A DNA stretch of 64,000 bases from Actinosynnema pretiosum (GTDB taxonomy: Bacteria; Actinomycetota; Actinomycetes; Mycobacteriales; Pseudonocardiaceae): the NCBI RefSeq assembly GCF_024171695.1, contig NZ_JAMTCF010000017.1, positions 124,001 through 188,000 on the forward strand. Reading direction: 5' to 3'. The notes below the pieces were generated by a model. The model saw nothing but the letters and a program-made list of their open reading frames with translations, had not been told where the DNA came from and searched no databases. The translations under genes were made by a program, and so were the position numbers. Positions 27,751 through 36,126 of the stretch are shown here, one piece after another (positions within the stretch are counted from its first letter, which is position 1; each line of letters opens with the position of its first letter).

Positions 27751-28470
27751 ATGTATGCGCTCCGCTACGCCGTCGGCACCGACACCGGTCAGCGCCGTGA
27801 GGCCAACGAAGACTCGGTGCACTGCGGCGAGCGCCTGTTCGCCGTCGCGGACGGCATGGGCGGCCACGCCTTCGGCGAGGTGGCCAGTTCGATCGCGGTC
27901 GCGGTGCTCGCCGACGTGGACGTCGACGCCGACGACCCGCTGACCGAGCTGGCGGCGGCCACCCGCGAGATCGCGGTGCGGCTGACCGACCTGGCCGAGG
28001 AGAACTTCGACATGCGCGGCATGGGGACCACCCTCACCGCGCTGCTGTGGGACGGCGAGGAGAAGCGCTTCGCCGTGTGCCACATCGGCGACTCCCGCGC
28101 CTACCTCTCGCGCGGCGGCGAGCTGACCCAGATCACCAGGGACCACACCGTGGTGCAGGCGATGGTCGACGACGGCCGGATGGCCGCCGAGCAGGCCGCC
28201 GCCCACCCCGGCCGGTCCATGCTGATGCGGGCGCTCCAGGCGGGGAGCGCGCACGACGCCGACCTGTTCTTCCACGAGGTCCAGCCCGGCGACCGGTACC
28301 TGATCTGCTCGGACGGCCTGAGCGACGTGGTGGCCGCCGGGGAGATCGGCAGGCTGCTGACGGCGGACGAGGACCGGGACGCGGTCATCGCCTCGCTGAT
28401 CGCCGCCGCGAACGGCGAGGGCGGGCCGGACAACATCACCTGCATCGTGGTGGACGTCGAGGGCGCGTAG
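27751..28470 (+). CDS. PP2C-family serine/threonine protein phosphatase
   Basis: 239 aa, a single PP2C domain. Metal-binding motifs are intact: GQRREANEDS, VADGMGGHAFGE (Asp34), GDSRAYL, ICSDGLSDVV and GGPDNIT. Dephosphorylates Ser/Thr in proteins, opposing Hanks-type kinases. Unlike housekeeping PstP it lacks a C-terminal membrane segment, so it is soluble. No kinase gene is near. ATG 27751 follows the ROK stop by 43 bp without a clear Shine-Dalgarno sequence. Confidence 0.92.
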   Translation: MYALRYAVGTDTGQRREANEDSVHCGERLFAVADGMGGHAFGEVASSIAVAVLADVDVDADDPLTELAAATREIAVRLTDLAEENFDMRGMGTTLTALLWDGEEKRFAVCHIGDSRAYLSRGGELTQITRDHTVVQAMVDDGRMAAEQAAAHPGRSMLMRALQAGSAHDADLFFHEVQPGDRYLICSDGLSDVVAAGEIGRLLTADEDRDAVIASLIAAANGEGGPDNITCIVVDVEGA

Positions 28471-28476
28471 CCCGCG

Positions 28477-29454
28477 CTAGCGGCGACCCCGCCCGGCGGC
28501 CCCCGAGGTAGCGCGCGGGGCGCCGGAACGCGCCCCGGCGGCGCCGAGATCCAACCCGAACAGGTCGAACAGGGCACTTTCACCGGTGCGGGTGACCTGG
28601 AGCGCCCGGCCGCTGCCGACCGGGCGGACCCAGTCGCGCTCGCGCGCGTGCGCGCACAACCAGGCGCCCGCCGCCCCGGCGAGGTGGTCGCGCCGCTCGG
28701 TCCAGTCCAGGCAGGCCTTGGCGGCGGGGCGGTCGCGCGGCAGCACGGCGCCCAGGTCGGCGAGCAGGGCCCGGCCGCGGGCGGTGAGGACCAGCGCGCC
28801 CGTCGGCGGGGTGGGGGCGGCGATCGGCGGGGCGGCGCGCTCCCCGGCGCTCGCCGGGACGTGGGCGGTGAGCTGCGGCGCGTCGGCGGGGTGTGCCGAG
28901 GCGCGGGGCAGGTCGCGGGCGCCGTGACCACCGCGCGGAGCGACCCCGGCCCCGGTGTCGCGGCTCGCGGGAACCCGATCCGGGACGACTCGATCCGGGG
29001 CGTGGTCGGGGCCGGTGTCGCCGGTACCGCTGTCGCCGGGGCCGGTGTCCAGCAGCCCAGAGGTGATCATGGCGTCGGTGATGGCGACGCCGAGCGCGCC
29101 CGCGAGGTGGTCGTAGCAGGTCCGGGCGCGGGCGAGCGCCGCCGAGGCGACCGAGGCGCGCAACCCGCCGGTCGGCCGCGCCGGTCCGGCGTGCGCGAGC
29201 AGCACCTCCAGCAACCCGGCGACGGACGCGTCGGCGAGCCGCAGGTACCGCCACCGCCCCTGCCGCCGCTCGACCAGCAACCCACCGGCCACCAGCCGCG
29301 CCAGGTGCTCGCTCGCGGTGGACGCCGAGATCCCCGCCGCGCGCGCCAACTCCCCGGCCGTCCACGCCCGCCCGTCGAGCAGCGCGAGGCACATGGCGGC
29401 CCGACTCCGATCGGCGACCAACCCGGCCAGCGCCGCGACCCGATCCGCGCTCAT
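28477..29454 (-). CDS. ArsR-family winged-helix regulator with a low-complexity insert
   Basis: 325 aa. N-terminal ArsR-type HTH (RAAMCLALLDGRAWTAGELARAAGISASTASEHLARLVAGGLL, shown here only in part as ISASTASEHLARL). Residues about 135-225 are a Gly/Pro/Asp-rich disordered insert whose DNA is partly tandem (28965-29060). The C-terminal domain (LVLTARGRALLADLGAVLP ... HLAGAAGAWLCAHARE) resembles actinobacterial HTH proteins of the same type, usually about 230 aa long, so the insert explains the extra length. No cysteine metal site is obvious. Converges with the PP2C gene (6 bp apart). Confidence 0.78.
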   Translation of the reverse strand: MSADRVAALAGLVADRSRAAMCLALLDGRAWTAGELARAAGISASTASEHLARLVAGGLLVERRQGRWRYLRLADASVAGLLEVLLAHAGPARPTGGLRASVASAALARARTCYDHLAGALGVAITDAMITSGLLDTGPGDSGTGDTGPDHAPDRVVPDRVPASRDTGAGVAPRGGHGARDLPRASAHPADAPQLTAHVPASAGERAAPPIAAPTPPTGALVLTARGRALLADLGAVLPRDRPAAKACLDWTERRDHLAGAAGAWLCAHARERDWVRPVGSGRALQVTRTGESALFDLFGLDLGAAGARSGAPRATSGAAGRGRR

Positions 29455-29780
29455 CCCGCCCCCGCTCCCGCCACCCGCACCGGCTCCGACCGCCCTGCCC
29501 CGATCACCGGGCCCAGCCCCGAACGCTCGGCCCCACCGCCACCGTCACCGCTCGCCGCGCGTCCGCCCGACCTGCGTCCGTCCGCCCGACCCGCGTCCGC
29601 CCACCCGACCCGCGCTCGCCCGTCCGGCTCGCTGACCGGGGCCGGTGCCCGCCCACCTGACCCACGTCCGTCAGCCCGGCCCGCTGACCAAGTCTTTCGC
29701 GGCCCGCGTCCGCCAGGTGTGGCGCATCCCGCACTTTCCCCGGCCGCCCCGAACCACCGGTCACCGCCCGCGCGCCACCC
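29455..29780. other. 326-bp gene-free stretch with short Pro/Arg-codon-like repeats
   Basis: Between the ArsR gene start and the TetR gene stop. It holds imperfect copies of CCCGACCCGCGTCCGCC (about 29565-29625). No promoter or gene could be supported beyond the expected ArsR promoter. Confidence 0.5.
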
Positions 29781-30350
29781 TCACCGCCCGCCGCGCATCC
29801 CGTCGATCGCCAGCTCCAGCAGCCGCTCGGCCTGCCCGTCGTCCCCGCGCAGCTCGGTCACCAGCGAGATCCCGTTCACCATCGCCAGCACGTCGTCCCC
29901 CCGCACCCCGTCCCGCACCGCCCCGGCCTCCTGCGCCCGCCGCAGCAACCCCTCCAGCGCCGAGGTGATCCGCCCGCCGCAGCCGTCCTGCCGCCCGCAG
30001 TCCTCGGGTTCGGGCAGCAGCGCCGCGACCAGCCCCCGGCTGGTCGACGCGTACTCCACGAAGTCCCGCAGCCACGCCACCAGCGCGTCCCCCGGCGCCA
30101 GCCCGGCCGCGTGCTCGTCGGCCCGCGCGCACAGCGCCCCCATCCGGTCGCTGAACACCGCCTCCAGGAGCACCTGCCTGCCGGGGAAGTGCCGGTGCAG
30201 GGTCGCCGACCCGACCCCGGCCCGCCGCGCGATCTCCTCCAGCGACGCGCCCGCCCCGTCCCGCCGGAAGACCTCCTGCGCGGCGGCCACGATCCGGTCC
30301 ACGTTCCGCTGGGCGTCGGCCCGCAGCCTGCGCCCCCCGACCTCGGCCAC
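29781..30350 (-). CDS. TetR-family transcriptional repressor
   Basis: 189 aa from GTG 30350 (GGGGTGG upstream). A TTG at 30371 in the same frame lies inside an operator and is less likely. N-terminal HTH: NVDRIVAAAQEVFRRDGAGAS, LEEIARRAGVGSATLHRHFPGR. The C-terminal ligand domain has three cysteines near PEDCGRQDGCGG. Divergent from the alcohol dehydrogenase-like gene, with two 21-bp operators in the intergenic region, so it probably represses itself and that gene. Confidence 0.92.
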   Translation of the reverse strand: MAEVGGRRLRADAQRNVDRIVAAAQEVFRRDGAGASLEEIARRAGVGSATLHRHFPGRQVLLEAVFSDRMGALCARADEHAAGLAPGDALVAWLRDFVEYASTSRGLVAALLPEPEDCGRQDGCGGRITSALEGLLRRAQEAGAVRDGVRGDDVLAMVNGISLVTELRGDDGQAERLLELAIDGMRGGR

Positions 30351-30369
30351 GAACCACCCCCGACCAGGC

Positions 30370-30433
30370 AAGTGGAGGACCTCCCCACTTCTGCGCTACG
30401 GTACCGGACAGCAAGTGGGGTACCACCCCGCTT
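30370..30433. promoter_or_regulatory. pair of 21-bp TetR operators in the divergent promoter
   Basis: Two 21-bp imperfect palindromes, 30370-30390 and 30413-30433, share 17 of 21 positions (AAGTGG at the left end, CTT at the right, ACC in the centre). Their centres are 43 bp apart, about four helical turns. They occupy the region between tetR and the dehydrogenase gene. Confidence 0.65.
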
Positions 30434-30452
30434 AAGTCGACCAGGAGTCGCC

Positions 30453-31415
30453 GTGCGCGCAGCCAGGTACCACCGCTTCGGTCCCCCCGACGTCCTGCGC
30501 GTCGAGGACGTCCCCGACCCCGTCCCCGGCCCCGGCGAGGTGCTCGTCCGGGTCCGCGCCGCGAGCGTCGAGGGCGGCGAGCAGTCCTTCCGCTCCGGCA
30601 AGCTGCGCCTGTTCGTCAGGGGCCCCTTCCCGAAGGGCGTCGGCGCGGGCTTCACCGGCCACGTCGCCGCGCTCGGCGACGGCGTGCGCGGGTGGCGGAC
30701 CGGCGACCCGGTGTGGGGCCTCGTGCCGCACATGACCGCGGGCTCGGTCGCCGAACTGCTCGTGGTGCCCCAGGAGCGCCTCGCCCGCGCGCCCGGCACC
30801 CTCGACCTCCTCGCCGCCGCCGCCCTCCCGGTCTCCGGCACCACCGCCATCACCGCCCTGCGGCACAAGGCCCACCTGGTCGCGGGCGAGCGGCTGCTCG
30901 TGCGCGGGGCGGCGGGCGGGGTCGGCAGCGCGCTGGTGCGGTTCGGCAAGTCGCTCGGCGCGCACGTCACCGCGCTCGCCTCCGCCCGCGACCTCGACTG
31001 GGTCACCGGCGAGCTGGGCGCCGACGAGGCGCTCGACCACCGCGCCACCCGCCCCGAGGACCTGGGCCGCTTCGACGTCGTGGTCGACGCGGTCGGCTCC
31101 GACCTGCCCGCCTACCGCAGGCTCCTCACCGGGACCGGCCGCATCGTCCCGCTCGCCTTCGACCACGACCGGGTGCTGCCCTCCCTGGCGTCCACCGCCC
31201 TGCGCGCCGCGCTCACCCCGCACCGGGTGAAGCTGTTCAGCAACAACCCGTCCGCCGAGCGCCTCGCCGAGCTGACCGCCGCCGCCGAGTCCGGTGCGCT
31301 GCGCCCGGACGTGGACACCGTGTTCGCGCTCGACGACGTCGCCGACGCGCACCGCGCGCTCGAAGCGGGCGGCGTCCGGGGCAAGTACCTGATCGAGGTG
31401 CGGCCCGCGCCCTGA
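30453..31415 (+). CDS. zinc-independent alcohol dehydrogenase/quinone oxidoreductase (MDR family)
   Basis: 320 aa. GroES-like N-terminal domain (EVLVRVRAASVEGGEQS) and a Rossmann domain with the AAGGVGSALVRFGKSLGA motif typical of NADPH quinone reductases; no catalytic zinc cysteines are seen. GTG 30453 follows AGGAG. Its promoter contains two TetR operators, so a small-molecule inducer, perhaps a quinone or aldehyde, is likely. Substrate unknown. Confidence 0.88.
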   Translation: MRAARYHRFGPPDVLRVEDVPDPVPGPGEVLVRVRAASVEGGEQSFRSGKLRLFVRGPFPKGVGAGFTGHVAALGDGVRGWRTGDPVWGLVPHMTAGSVAELLVVPQERLARAPGTLDLLAAAALPVSGTTAITALRHKAHLVAGERLLVRGAAGGVGSALVRFGKSLGAHVTALASARDLDWVTGELGADEALDHRATRPEDLGRFDVVVDAVGSDLPAYRRLLTGTGRIVPLAFDHDRVLPSLASTALRAALTPHRVKLFSNNPSAERLAELTAAAESGALRPDVDTVFALDDVADAHRALEAGGVRGKYLIEVRPAP

Positions 31416-31465
31416 CCCGCCTCACTTCGGCGCGCGCCGAACCGTCCCGCCCCTACCGTCGCCGC

Positions 31466-32743
31466 ATGGACCTGGACCTCCCCGTGCCCCCGGTGCCGCC
31501 CGCGACCAGGGGCGTCGCCTGGCTGCGGGCCACCGTCGCCCGCTTCAGCGAAGGCGAGGCGCACACCCGCCGCAGGGCGCTCGCCGAGCAGCTCCTGGCC
31601 GCCATCCCGCCGGAGTCCCTGCGCAGGCCCGGCGACCACGTGGCCACCCTCGCCGAAGCCCTCGGCGCACCCCGCGCGATCACCCGCGACGTGCGCGCCA
31701 CCGCCGCCGCCTACCACCCGCACCTGCCCCCGTCCCCGGCCGCCGACGCCGCGGTGGCCCGCCTGGTGGCCGCCTTCGGCAACCGCTGGGACGAGCCCAC
31801 CGCGGCCAGGATCGGCCTGCTGGTCCAGGCCACCACCTCCACCGACGCCCTGATCGCGGGCGCCACCCCGCCGGTGCCCGCGACCAGGCGGGTCCGGGAC
31901 GGCCAGGTGATCGAGGTCCCCCTGGACGGCGCCCCGTTCGGCGCGGGCCGCCACGCCTGCCCCGGCCGGGCGCACGCCCTGGTCATGGCCGAGGGCGCGC
32001 GGGCGTTCCACCGCCTCCACCACGCCGACACCCCGCTGCTGCTGCCGAACGCCTGGGACTGCGCCTCCGCCGCCGCGCTCGCCGAGGCCGGGTTCGCCGC
32101 GATCGGCACCACCAGCCTCGGCGTCGCGGCGGCGGCCGGACTCCCGGACGCCGAGGGGCGCGCCAAGGCCCAGACGCTCGACCTGGCCAGGAGGATCACC
32201 CACCTGCCGGTCCCGATCACCGTCGACGTGGAGGCCGGGTTCGGCGCCGACCCCGCCGACCTCGCCGCCGAGCTGCACGCCACGGGCGTGGCGGGCATCA
32301 ACGTCGAGGACGGCCGGGGCGACCACCTCGCCGACCCCGCCGAGCAGGCCGACCTGATCCGCCGCGCCAAGGCCGCCGCGCCCGCGCTGTTCGTCAACGC
32401 GCGGGTCGACTGCCACTGGCTCGGCATCGACCGCGACTCGGCCCTGGACCGCGCCCTGCGCTACGCCGACGCGGGCGCGGACGGCGTGTTCCTGCCGGGG
32501 CTGACCGACCCCGCCGGGATCGAGCGCGCCGTCGCCGCCCTGCCCGTCCCGCTGAACCTGCTGGCGCAGCTGGACCTGCGCACCCTCACCGACCTCGGCG
32601 TCAAGCGGGTCAGCACCGGGTCGCTGCTGTTCCGCGCGGCGCTGGGCGCGGCCGTCGCGACCGCCGAGGCGTTCCGCGACGGCCTGCCCACCCCACCCGC
32701 CCCCTCCTACGAGCGGGTGCAGGCGCTGGCTCAGCGCGGGTAG
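31466..32743 (+). CDS. fusion: P450-like domain plus PEP mutase/isocitrate lyase domain
   Basis: 425 aa in one uninterrupted frame. Residues about 1-172 look like a shortened cytochrome P450: an I-helix-like GLLVQATTSTDALI and the complete haem-thiolate loop FGAGRHACPG with Cys165. From about 174 a phosphoenolpyruvate mutase/isocitrate lyase-family barrel begins (HADTPLLLPNAWD, VPITVDVEAGFG, INVEDG, NARVD). The ATG codon for Met174 (31985) sits exactly at the junction but lacks a ribosome binding site. ATG 31466 lies 7 nt behind TACCGT (leaderless type). The 3' end overlaps the convergent NmrA-like gene by 13 bp. Whether haem is bound, and the reaction, are unknown. Confidence 0.8.
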   Translation: MDLDLPVPPVPPATRGVAWLRATVARFSEGEAHTRRRALAEQLLAAIPPESLRRPGDHVATLAEALGAPRAITRDVRATAAAYHPHLPPSPAADAAVARLVAAFGNRWDEPTAARIGLLVQATTSTDALIAGATPPVPATRRVRDGQVIEVPLDGAPFGAGRHACPGRAHALVMAEGARAFHRLHHADTPLLLPNAWDCASAAALAEAGFAAIGTTSLGVAAAAGLPDAEGRAKAQTLDLARRITHLPVPITVDVEAGFGADPADLAAELHATGVAGINVEDGRGDHLADPAEQADLIRRAKAAAPALFVNARVDCHWLGIDRDSALDRALRYADAGADGVFLPGLTDPAGIERAVAALPVPLNLLAQLDLRTLTDLGVKRVSTGSLLFRAALGAAVATAEAFRDGLPTPPAPSYERVQALAQRG

Positions 32744-33483
32744 ACCTCCCGCACCCAGGTGGCGAACGACCGGGCCGGACGCCCCAGCACCTCGGCGACC
32801 GTCCCGGTCACCACCTCGTTGCCGCCGCCGCGCACCAGCTCGACCCCCTCGGCGAGCACCCGCGCGTTCGCCTCGGGGAGCCCGGCGACCAGCCGTTCCA
32901 GCGGAACGTCCACAGTGGACCAGTTCCGGCCGGTGATCTCGTTGAGCACCACCACCTGCTCCGGCACGGTCAGCACCTCCGGCCCGGTCAGCACCAGCTC
33001 GCCCGAGCACTCGCCGAGCAGCGCGGCCACCGCCACCTCCGCCACGTCGCGCGGGTCGACCACCCCGGACCCGCCGTCCCCCATGGGATTCGGCACCGGG
33101 TCGCCGCCCCAGCGCAGGGCGTTGGACGCGAACGCGCTCGGCTTGAGCACCGCCCACTCCGGCCGCTCCCGCACCTGCGCCTCCGTCGGCAGGTGCGGCC
33201 GGGCCGCCCCCACCCGCCCGATCGCGGACAGCTTCACCACCCGCCGCACGTGCGGGGCCGCCGCCAGCACCGCCCGGTCGTGCGCGGGCACGTCCGGCCC
33301 GCCCGGCGACACCAGCAGCAGCGCGTCCACCCCCTCGGCCGCCGCGCGCAGCGACGCCGGGTCGCCGTAGTCGATGGGGAACGCCGAGGTGCGGGACGCC
33401 GCGCGGTGCTCGACGCCGCGCTCGGACAGCAGCCGGGACACCTCGCCGCCGATGGTGCCCGAGGCACCGGTGATCAGGATCAT
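32731..33483 (-). CDS. NmrA-like NAD(P)-binding protein (atypical SDR)
   Basis: 250 aa. Starts MILITGASGTIGGEVSRLL, the GxxGxxG fold of NmrA/quinone-reductase-2-like SDRs; later VDALLLVSPG, VVKLSAIG and LKPSAFASNALR are family-typical, and the usual YxxxK pair is absent. Members bind NADP(H) and act as redox sensors or quinone reductases. ATG 33483 was chosen to start the fold; the frame extends to 33534 without a better start. Divergent from the AraC gene with about 50 bp between starts, so that regulator may control it. Confidence 0.85.
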   Translation of the reverse strand: MILITGASGTIGGEVSRLLSERGVEHRAASRTSAFPIDYGDPASLRAAAEGVDALLLVSPGGPDVPAHDRAVLAAAPHVRRVVKLSAIGRVGAARPHLPTEAQVRERPEWAVLKPSAFASNALRWGGDPVPNPMGDGGSGVVDPRDVAEVAVAALLGECSGELVLTGPEVLTVPEQVVVLNEITGRNWSTVDVPLERLVAGLPEANARVLAEGVELVRGGGNEVVTGTVAEVLGRPARSFATWVREVYPR

Positions 33484-33536
33484 GCGGTCCAGCCTGGCCG
33501 GGCGACCGGTGCGGAATCTTGGAGAAAACGGCACCG

Positions 33537-34241
33537 TTGACCACGGACATGCGCCCGCTGGTCGACTCGCACGACGTGCTCACCCTCCGGCCGGGCACGG
33601 GGGTGTTCCTCCCGGACCCGGCGGTCACCGTGGTGCTGTGCACGGTCACCCGCGAGCCGTTCGTGCTCGGCCCCCGCACCACCGCCACCTACTTCGCGGG
33701 CAGCTCCGCCGTCCGGCACGTGCTGCGGCTGGCCCCGGCGGCGGCTGCCGTCCTCGGCTTCCCGGCGGCCGGCCTGGTGAACGGCTCGACCCCGCTGCGC
33801 GCGCTGTGGGGCGACGCCGCCGCGGACGCCGTCGCCGCCGACCCCGAGGCGTTCGCCGCGCTGGCCCGCGAGCGCGGGGTGGTCCGCGCCGAGCCCCGCC
33901 ACGCCGCGCTGGTGACCGCCGCGGCGACCCAGCTGCGCCACCGCACCGTCGCGGACGCGGCGAAGGCGCTGCACCTGGGGGAGCGGCGCCTGCGGGACGT
34001 GTTCACCGCCGTGACCGGCCTGCCGCCCAAGCGGTACGCGGTGCTGGACCGGGTCCGCCGGGCGGCGCTGGAGCAGGGCGGCGACCGCACCTGGGCCGCG
34101 CGGGCCGCCGACCTCGGCTACCACGACCAGGCGCACCTGGCCGCCGACTTCCGCGCGGTCTTCCGCATCCCGCCCAGCGCCTTCGCGGCGGCCAGGTTCC
34201 CCGAACCGACCACCTGCCGCCCGCCCACCGAACTCCGCTGA
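33537..34241 (+). CDS. AraC-family transcriptional regulator
   Basis: About 234 aa. The N-terminal half is a cupin-type sensor of the DUF6597 kind (TYFAGSSAVRHVLRL), and the C-terminal half an AraC HTH pair (TVADAAKALHLGERRLRDVFTAVTGLPPKRY, shown partly, and RAADLGYHDQAHLAADFRAVF). Start uncertain: TTG 33537 has GGAG 12 nt upstream, with TTG 33519 and ATG 33549 as alternatives. Likely regulates the divergent NmrA-like gene. Confidence 0.85.
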   Translation: MTTDMRPLVDSHDVLTLRPGTGVFLPDPAVTVVLCTVTREPFVLGPRTTATYFAGSSAVRHVLRLAPAAAAVLGFPAAGLVNGSTPLRALWGDAAADAVAADPEAFAALARERGVVRAEPRHAALVTAAATQLRHRTVADAAKALHLGERRLRDVFTAVTGLPPKRYAVLDRVRRAALEQGGDRTWAARAADLGYHDQAHLAADFRAVFRIPPSAFAAARFPEPTTCRPPTELR

Positions 34242-34300
34242 CCCCCGCTGACCAGCCACGACGAGCGCGCCCAGAAAACTTCCGAAAAAATCCCGGCACG

Positions 34301-34328
34301 TGTCGATCCGGGCCCCGCCCCGATCGTC
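34301..34328 (+). promoter_or_regulatory. ECF42-type promoter (TGTCGA - N18 - CGTC)
   Basis: TGTCGA at 34301-34306 and CGTC at 34325-34328, 53 bp before the YCII-protein start. This matches the reported ECF42 signature in Streptomyces (TGTCGA at -35, CGA/TC at -10), so the sigma factor downstream probably drives this pair. Confidence 0.6.
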
Positions 34329-34380
34329 GCCTTGGTGAGAGACCGGGAAGGACCCGGTCGAGACCGCAGGGGAGTCCCAG

Positions 34381-34803
34381 ATGCGCTTCATGGTCCTGGT
34401 CAAGGCCACCGCCGACAGCGAAGCGGGCGTCATGCCCACCCCGGAGGAGCTGACCGCGATGGGCGCCTTCAACGAGGAGCTGGTCAAGGCGGGCATCCTG
34501 CTCGCGGGCGAGGGCCTGCACCCCAGCTCGAACGCCGTGCGGGTGAAGTTCTCCGGCGAGGGCACCACCGTCGTGGACGGCCCGTTCGCGGAGACCAAGG
34601 AGCTGCTCGCCGGCTTCTGGATCCTGGAGCTCCCGAGCTGGGACGAGGTCGTGGCCTGGGTCAGGCGCGTCCCGAACGTGACCGGCGCCGAGTCCGAGCT
34701 GGAGATCCGGCAGATCTTCAGCGACGACGACTTCGCCTACGCGGGCGAGGAGATCGTGGCCAAGGAGAAGGAGCTGCGCGCCCGCACCGAGAACCAGGGC
34801 TGA
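34381..34803 (+). CDS. YCII-related (DGPF) protein paired with ECF42 sigma factor
   Basis: 140 aa, YciI/YCII fold of the DGPF type: MRFMVLVKAT, the diagnostic VVDGPFAETKELLAGFW and a C-terminal EIRQIF. Proteins of this type are encoded next to ECF42 sigma factors and are their usual targets; their biochemical role is unsettled. ATG 34381 follows AGGGGAG. An ECF42-type promoter lies upstream, a hairpin separates it from the sigma factor gene. Confidence 0.9.
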   Translation: MRFMVLVKATADSEAGVMPTPEELTAMGAFNEELVKAGILLAGEGLHPSSNAVRVKFSGEGTTVVDGPFAETKELLAGFWILELPSWDEVVAWVRRVPNVTGAESELEIRQIFSDDDFAYAGEEIVAKEKELRARTENQG

Positions 34804-34812
34804 GCGCGGCGC

Positions 34813-34840
34813 GCGGGCGGGTCCGACCGGGCCCGCCCGC
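34813..34840 (+). terminator. hairpin between the YCII and ECF42 genes
   Basis: Perfect 9-bp arms 34813-34821 and 34832-34840 with a 10-nt loop, right after the YCII stop. It could attenuate read-through into the sigma gene, which has its own -10-like TACCCT (34857-34862). Confidence 0.55.
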
Positions 34841-34868
34841 CGCGCACCCGGCCGGTTACCCTCGCCGG

Positions 34869-36092
34869 GTGAACGCCACCGACGCCCGCCGCGCCGTCGA
34901 GGCCGTCTGGCGGATCGAGTCCTCCCGGCTCATCGCCGGGCTCGCGGCCTTCACCAGGGACCTCGGCCTCGCCGAGGAGCTCGCCCAGGACGCCCTGGTC
35001 GCCGCGCTGGAGCGGTGGCCGGTCACCGGGATCCCGGACAACCCCGGCGCCTGGCTGACCACGACCGCCCGCAACCGGGCCGTCGACCTGGCCCGCAGGC
35101 GCGGCAACCACGACCGCAAGCTCGCCGAGCTGGGCCGCGACCTCACCGAGCCCGCCCCCGAGCACGACCCGGACGACGACCTGCTCACCCTGGTCTTCAC
35201 CGCCTGCCACCCGGTGCTGTCCCCGGACGCCCGCGTCGCGCTGACCCTGCGCGTCCTGGGCGGGCTCACCACCGAGGAGATCGCCGGCGCGTTCCTGGTG
35301 CCGGAGCCGACCGCGGCGCAGCGGATCGTCCGGGCGAAGAAGGCGCTGGCCAAGGCCGGGGTGCGGTTCGAGCCGCCGCCGGACGAGCAGCGCGCCGAAC
35401 GCCTCGGCTCGGTCCTGGACGTCCTCTACCTGATCTTCAACGAGGGCTACGCGGCCACCGGCGGCGCGCACCTGGTGCGGCCCGACCTGTGCGTGAACGC
35501 GCTGCGCCTGGGCCGGGTGCTGGTCTCGCTCGTGCCGCGCGAGCCGGAGGCGCACGGCCTGCTGGCGCTGATGGAGCTCCAGGCGTCCCGCATCCGCGCC
35601 CGCACCACCCCGGACGGCGCCCCGATCCGCCTCATGGACCAGGACCGCTCCCGCTGGGACCGGCTCCTGATCACCAGGGGCCTGGCCGGGCTGGAGCGGG
35701 CCGAGCGCCTCGGCGGCGGCCCGCGCACCGCGCAGGCCGCGATCGCCGCCTGCCACGCCCGCGCCGCCACCGCCGAGGACACCGACTGGGTGCGCGTGGT
35801 CGGCCTGTACGAGCTGCTCGCGCTGCGCACCCCGTCACCGGTGATCGCGCTCAACCACGCGGTGGCCTGCGGGATGGCGTTCGGCCCCGAGCTCGGGCTG
35901 GAGCTGGTGGACGACCTGCTGGGGGAGAAGGCGCTGGCCGGGTACCACCTGCTGCCCAGCGCGCGCGGCGACCTGCTGGCCCGCCTCGGCCGGACCGGGG
36001 AGGCCCGCGCCGAGTTCGAGCGCGCCGCCGCGCTGACCCGCAACGAGCCTGAGCGCGCCCAGCTCCTGGCGCGGGCGCGGGAGTGCGGCTGA
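34869..36092 (+). CDS. ECF42-group RNA polymerase sigma factor with C-terminal extension
   Basis: 407 aa. Sigma region 2 (AELAQDALVAALERWPVTG, PGAWLTTTARNRAVDLARR) and region 4 (LTTEEIAGAFLVPEPTAAQRIVRAKKAL) are followed by a 230-residue C-terminal extension (LDVLYLIFNEGYAATGG, ASRIRARTTPDG, ALNHAVACGMA) with a terminal TPR-like repeat. This layout and the adjacent DGPF/YCII gene define group ECF42, which has no anti-sigma factor; the extension is needed for activity in studied members. GTG 34869 stands 6 nt after TACCCT, suggesting a leaderless mRNA. Confidence 0.93.
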   Translation: MNATDARRAVEAVWRIESSRLIAGLAAFTRDLGLAEELAQDALVAALERWPVTGIPDNPGAWLTTTARNRAVDLARRRGNHDRKLAELGRDLTEPAPEHDPDDDLLTLVFTACHPVLSPDARVALTLRVLGGLTTEEIAGAFLVPEPTAAQRIVRAKKALAKAGVRFEPPPDEQRAERLGSVLDVLYLIFNEGYAATGGAHLVRPDLCVNALRLGRVLVSLVPREPEAHGLLALMELQASRIRARTTPDGAPIRLMDQDRSRWDRLLITRGLAGLERAERLGGGPRTAQAAIAACHARAATAEDTDWVRVVGLYELLALRTPSPVIALNHAVACGMAFGPELGLELVDDLLGEKALAGYHLLPSARGDLLARLGRTGEARAEFERAAALTRNEPERAQLLARARECG

Positions 36093-36126
36093 GGCCGCCG
36101 CCCCCGCGCCCCACCGCCGCTGCCGG

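Noticed and set aside
25116-27752. 878-codon open frame on the minus strand
   Set aside because: Antisense to the serine hydrolase and ROK genes; composition typical of GC-driven shadows.
31985-32743. Separate PEP mutase gene starting at the internal ATG 31985
   Set aside because: No ribosome binding site upstream and the frame is continuous with the P450-like part; kept as one fusion gene, with the alternative noted.
31112-33688. 858-codon minus-strand frame
   Set aside because: Covers parts of three real genes antisense; no family features.
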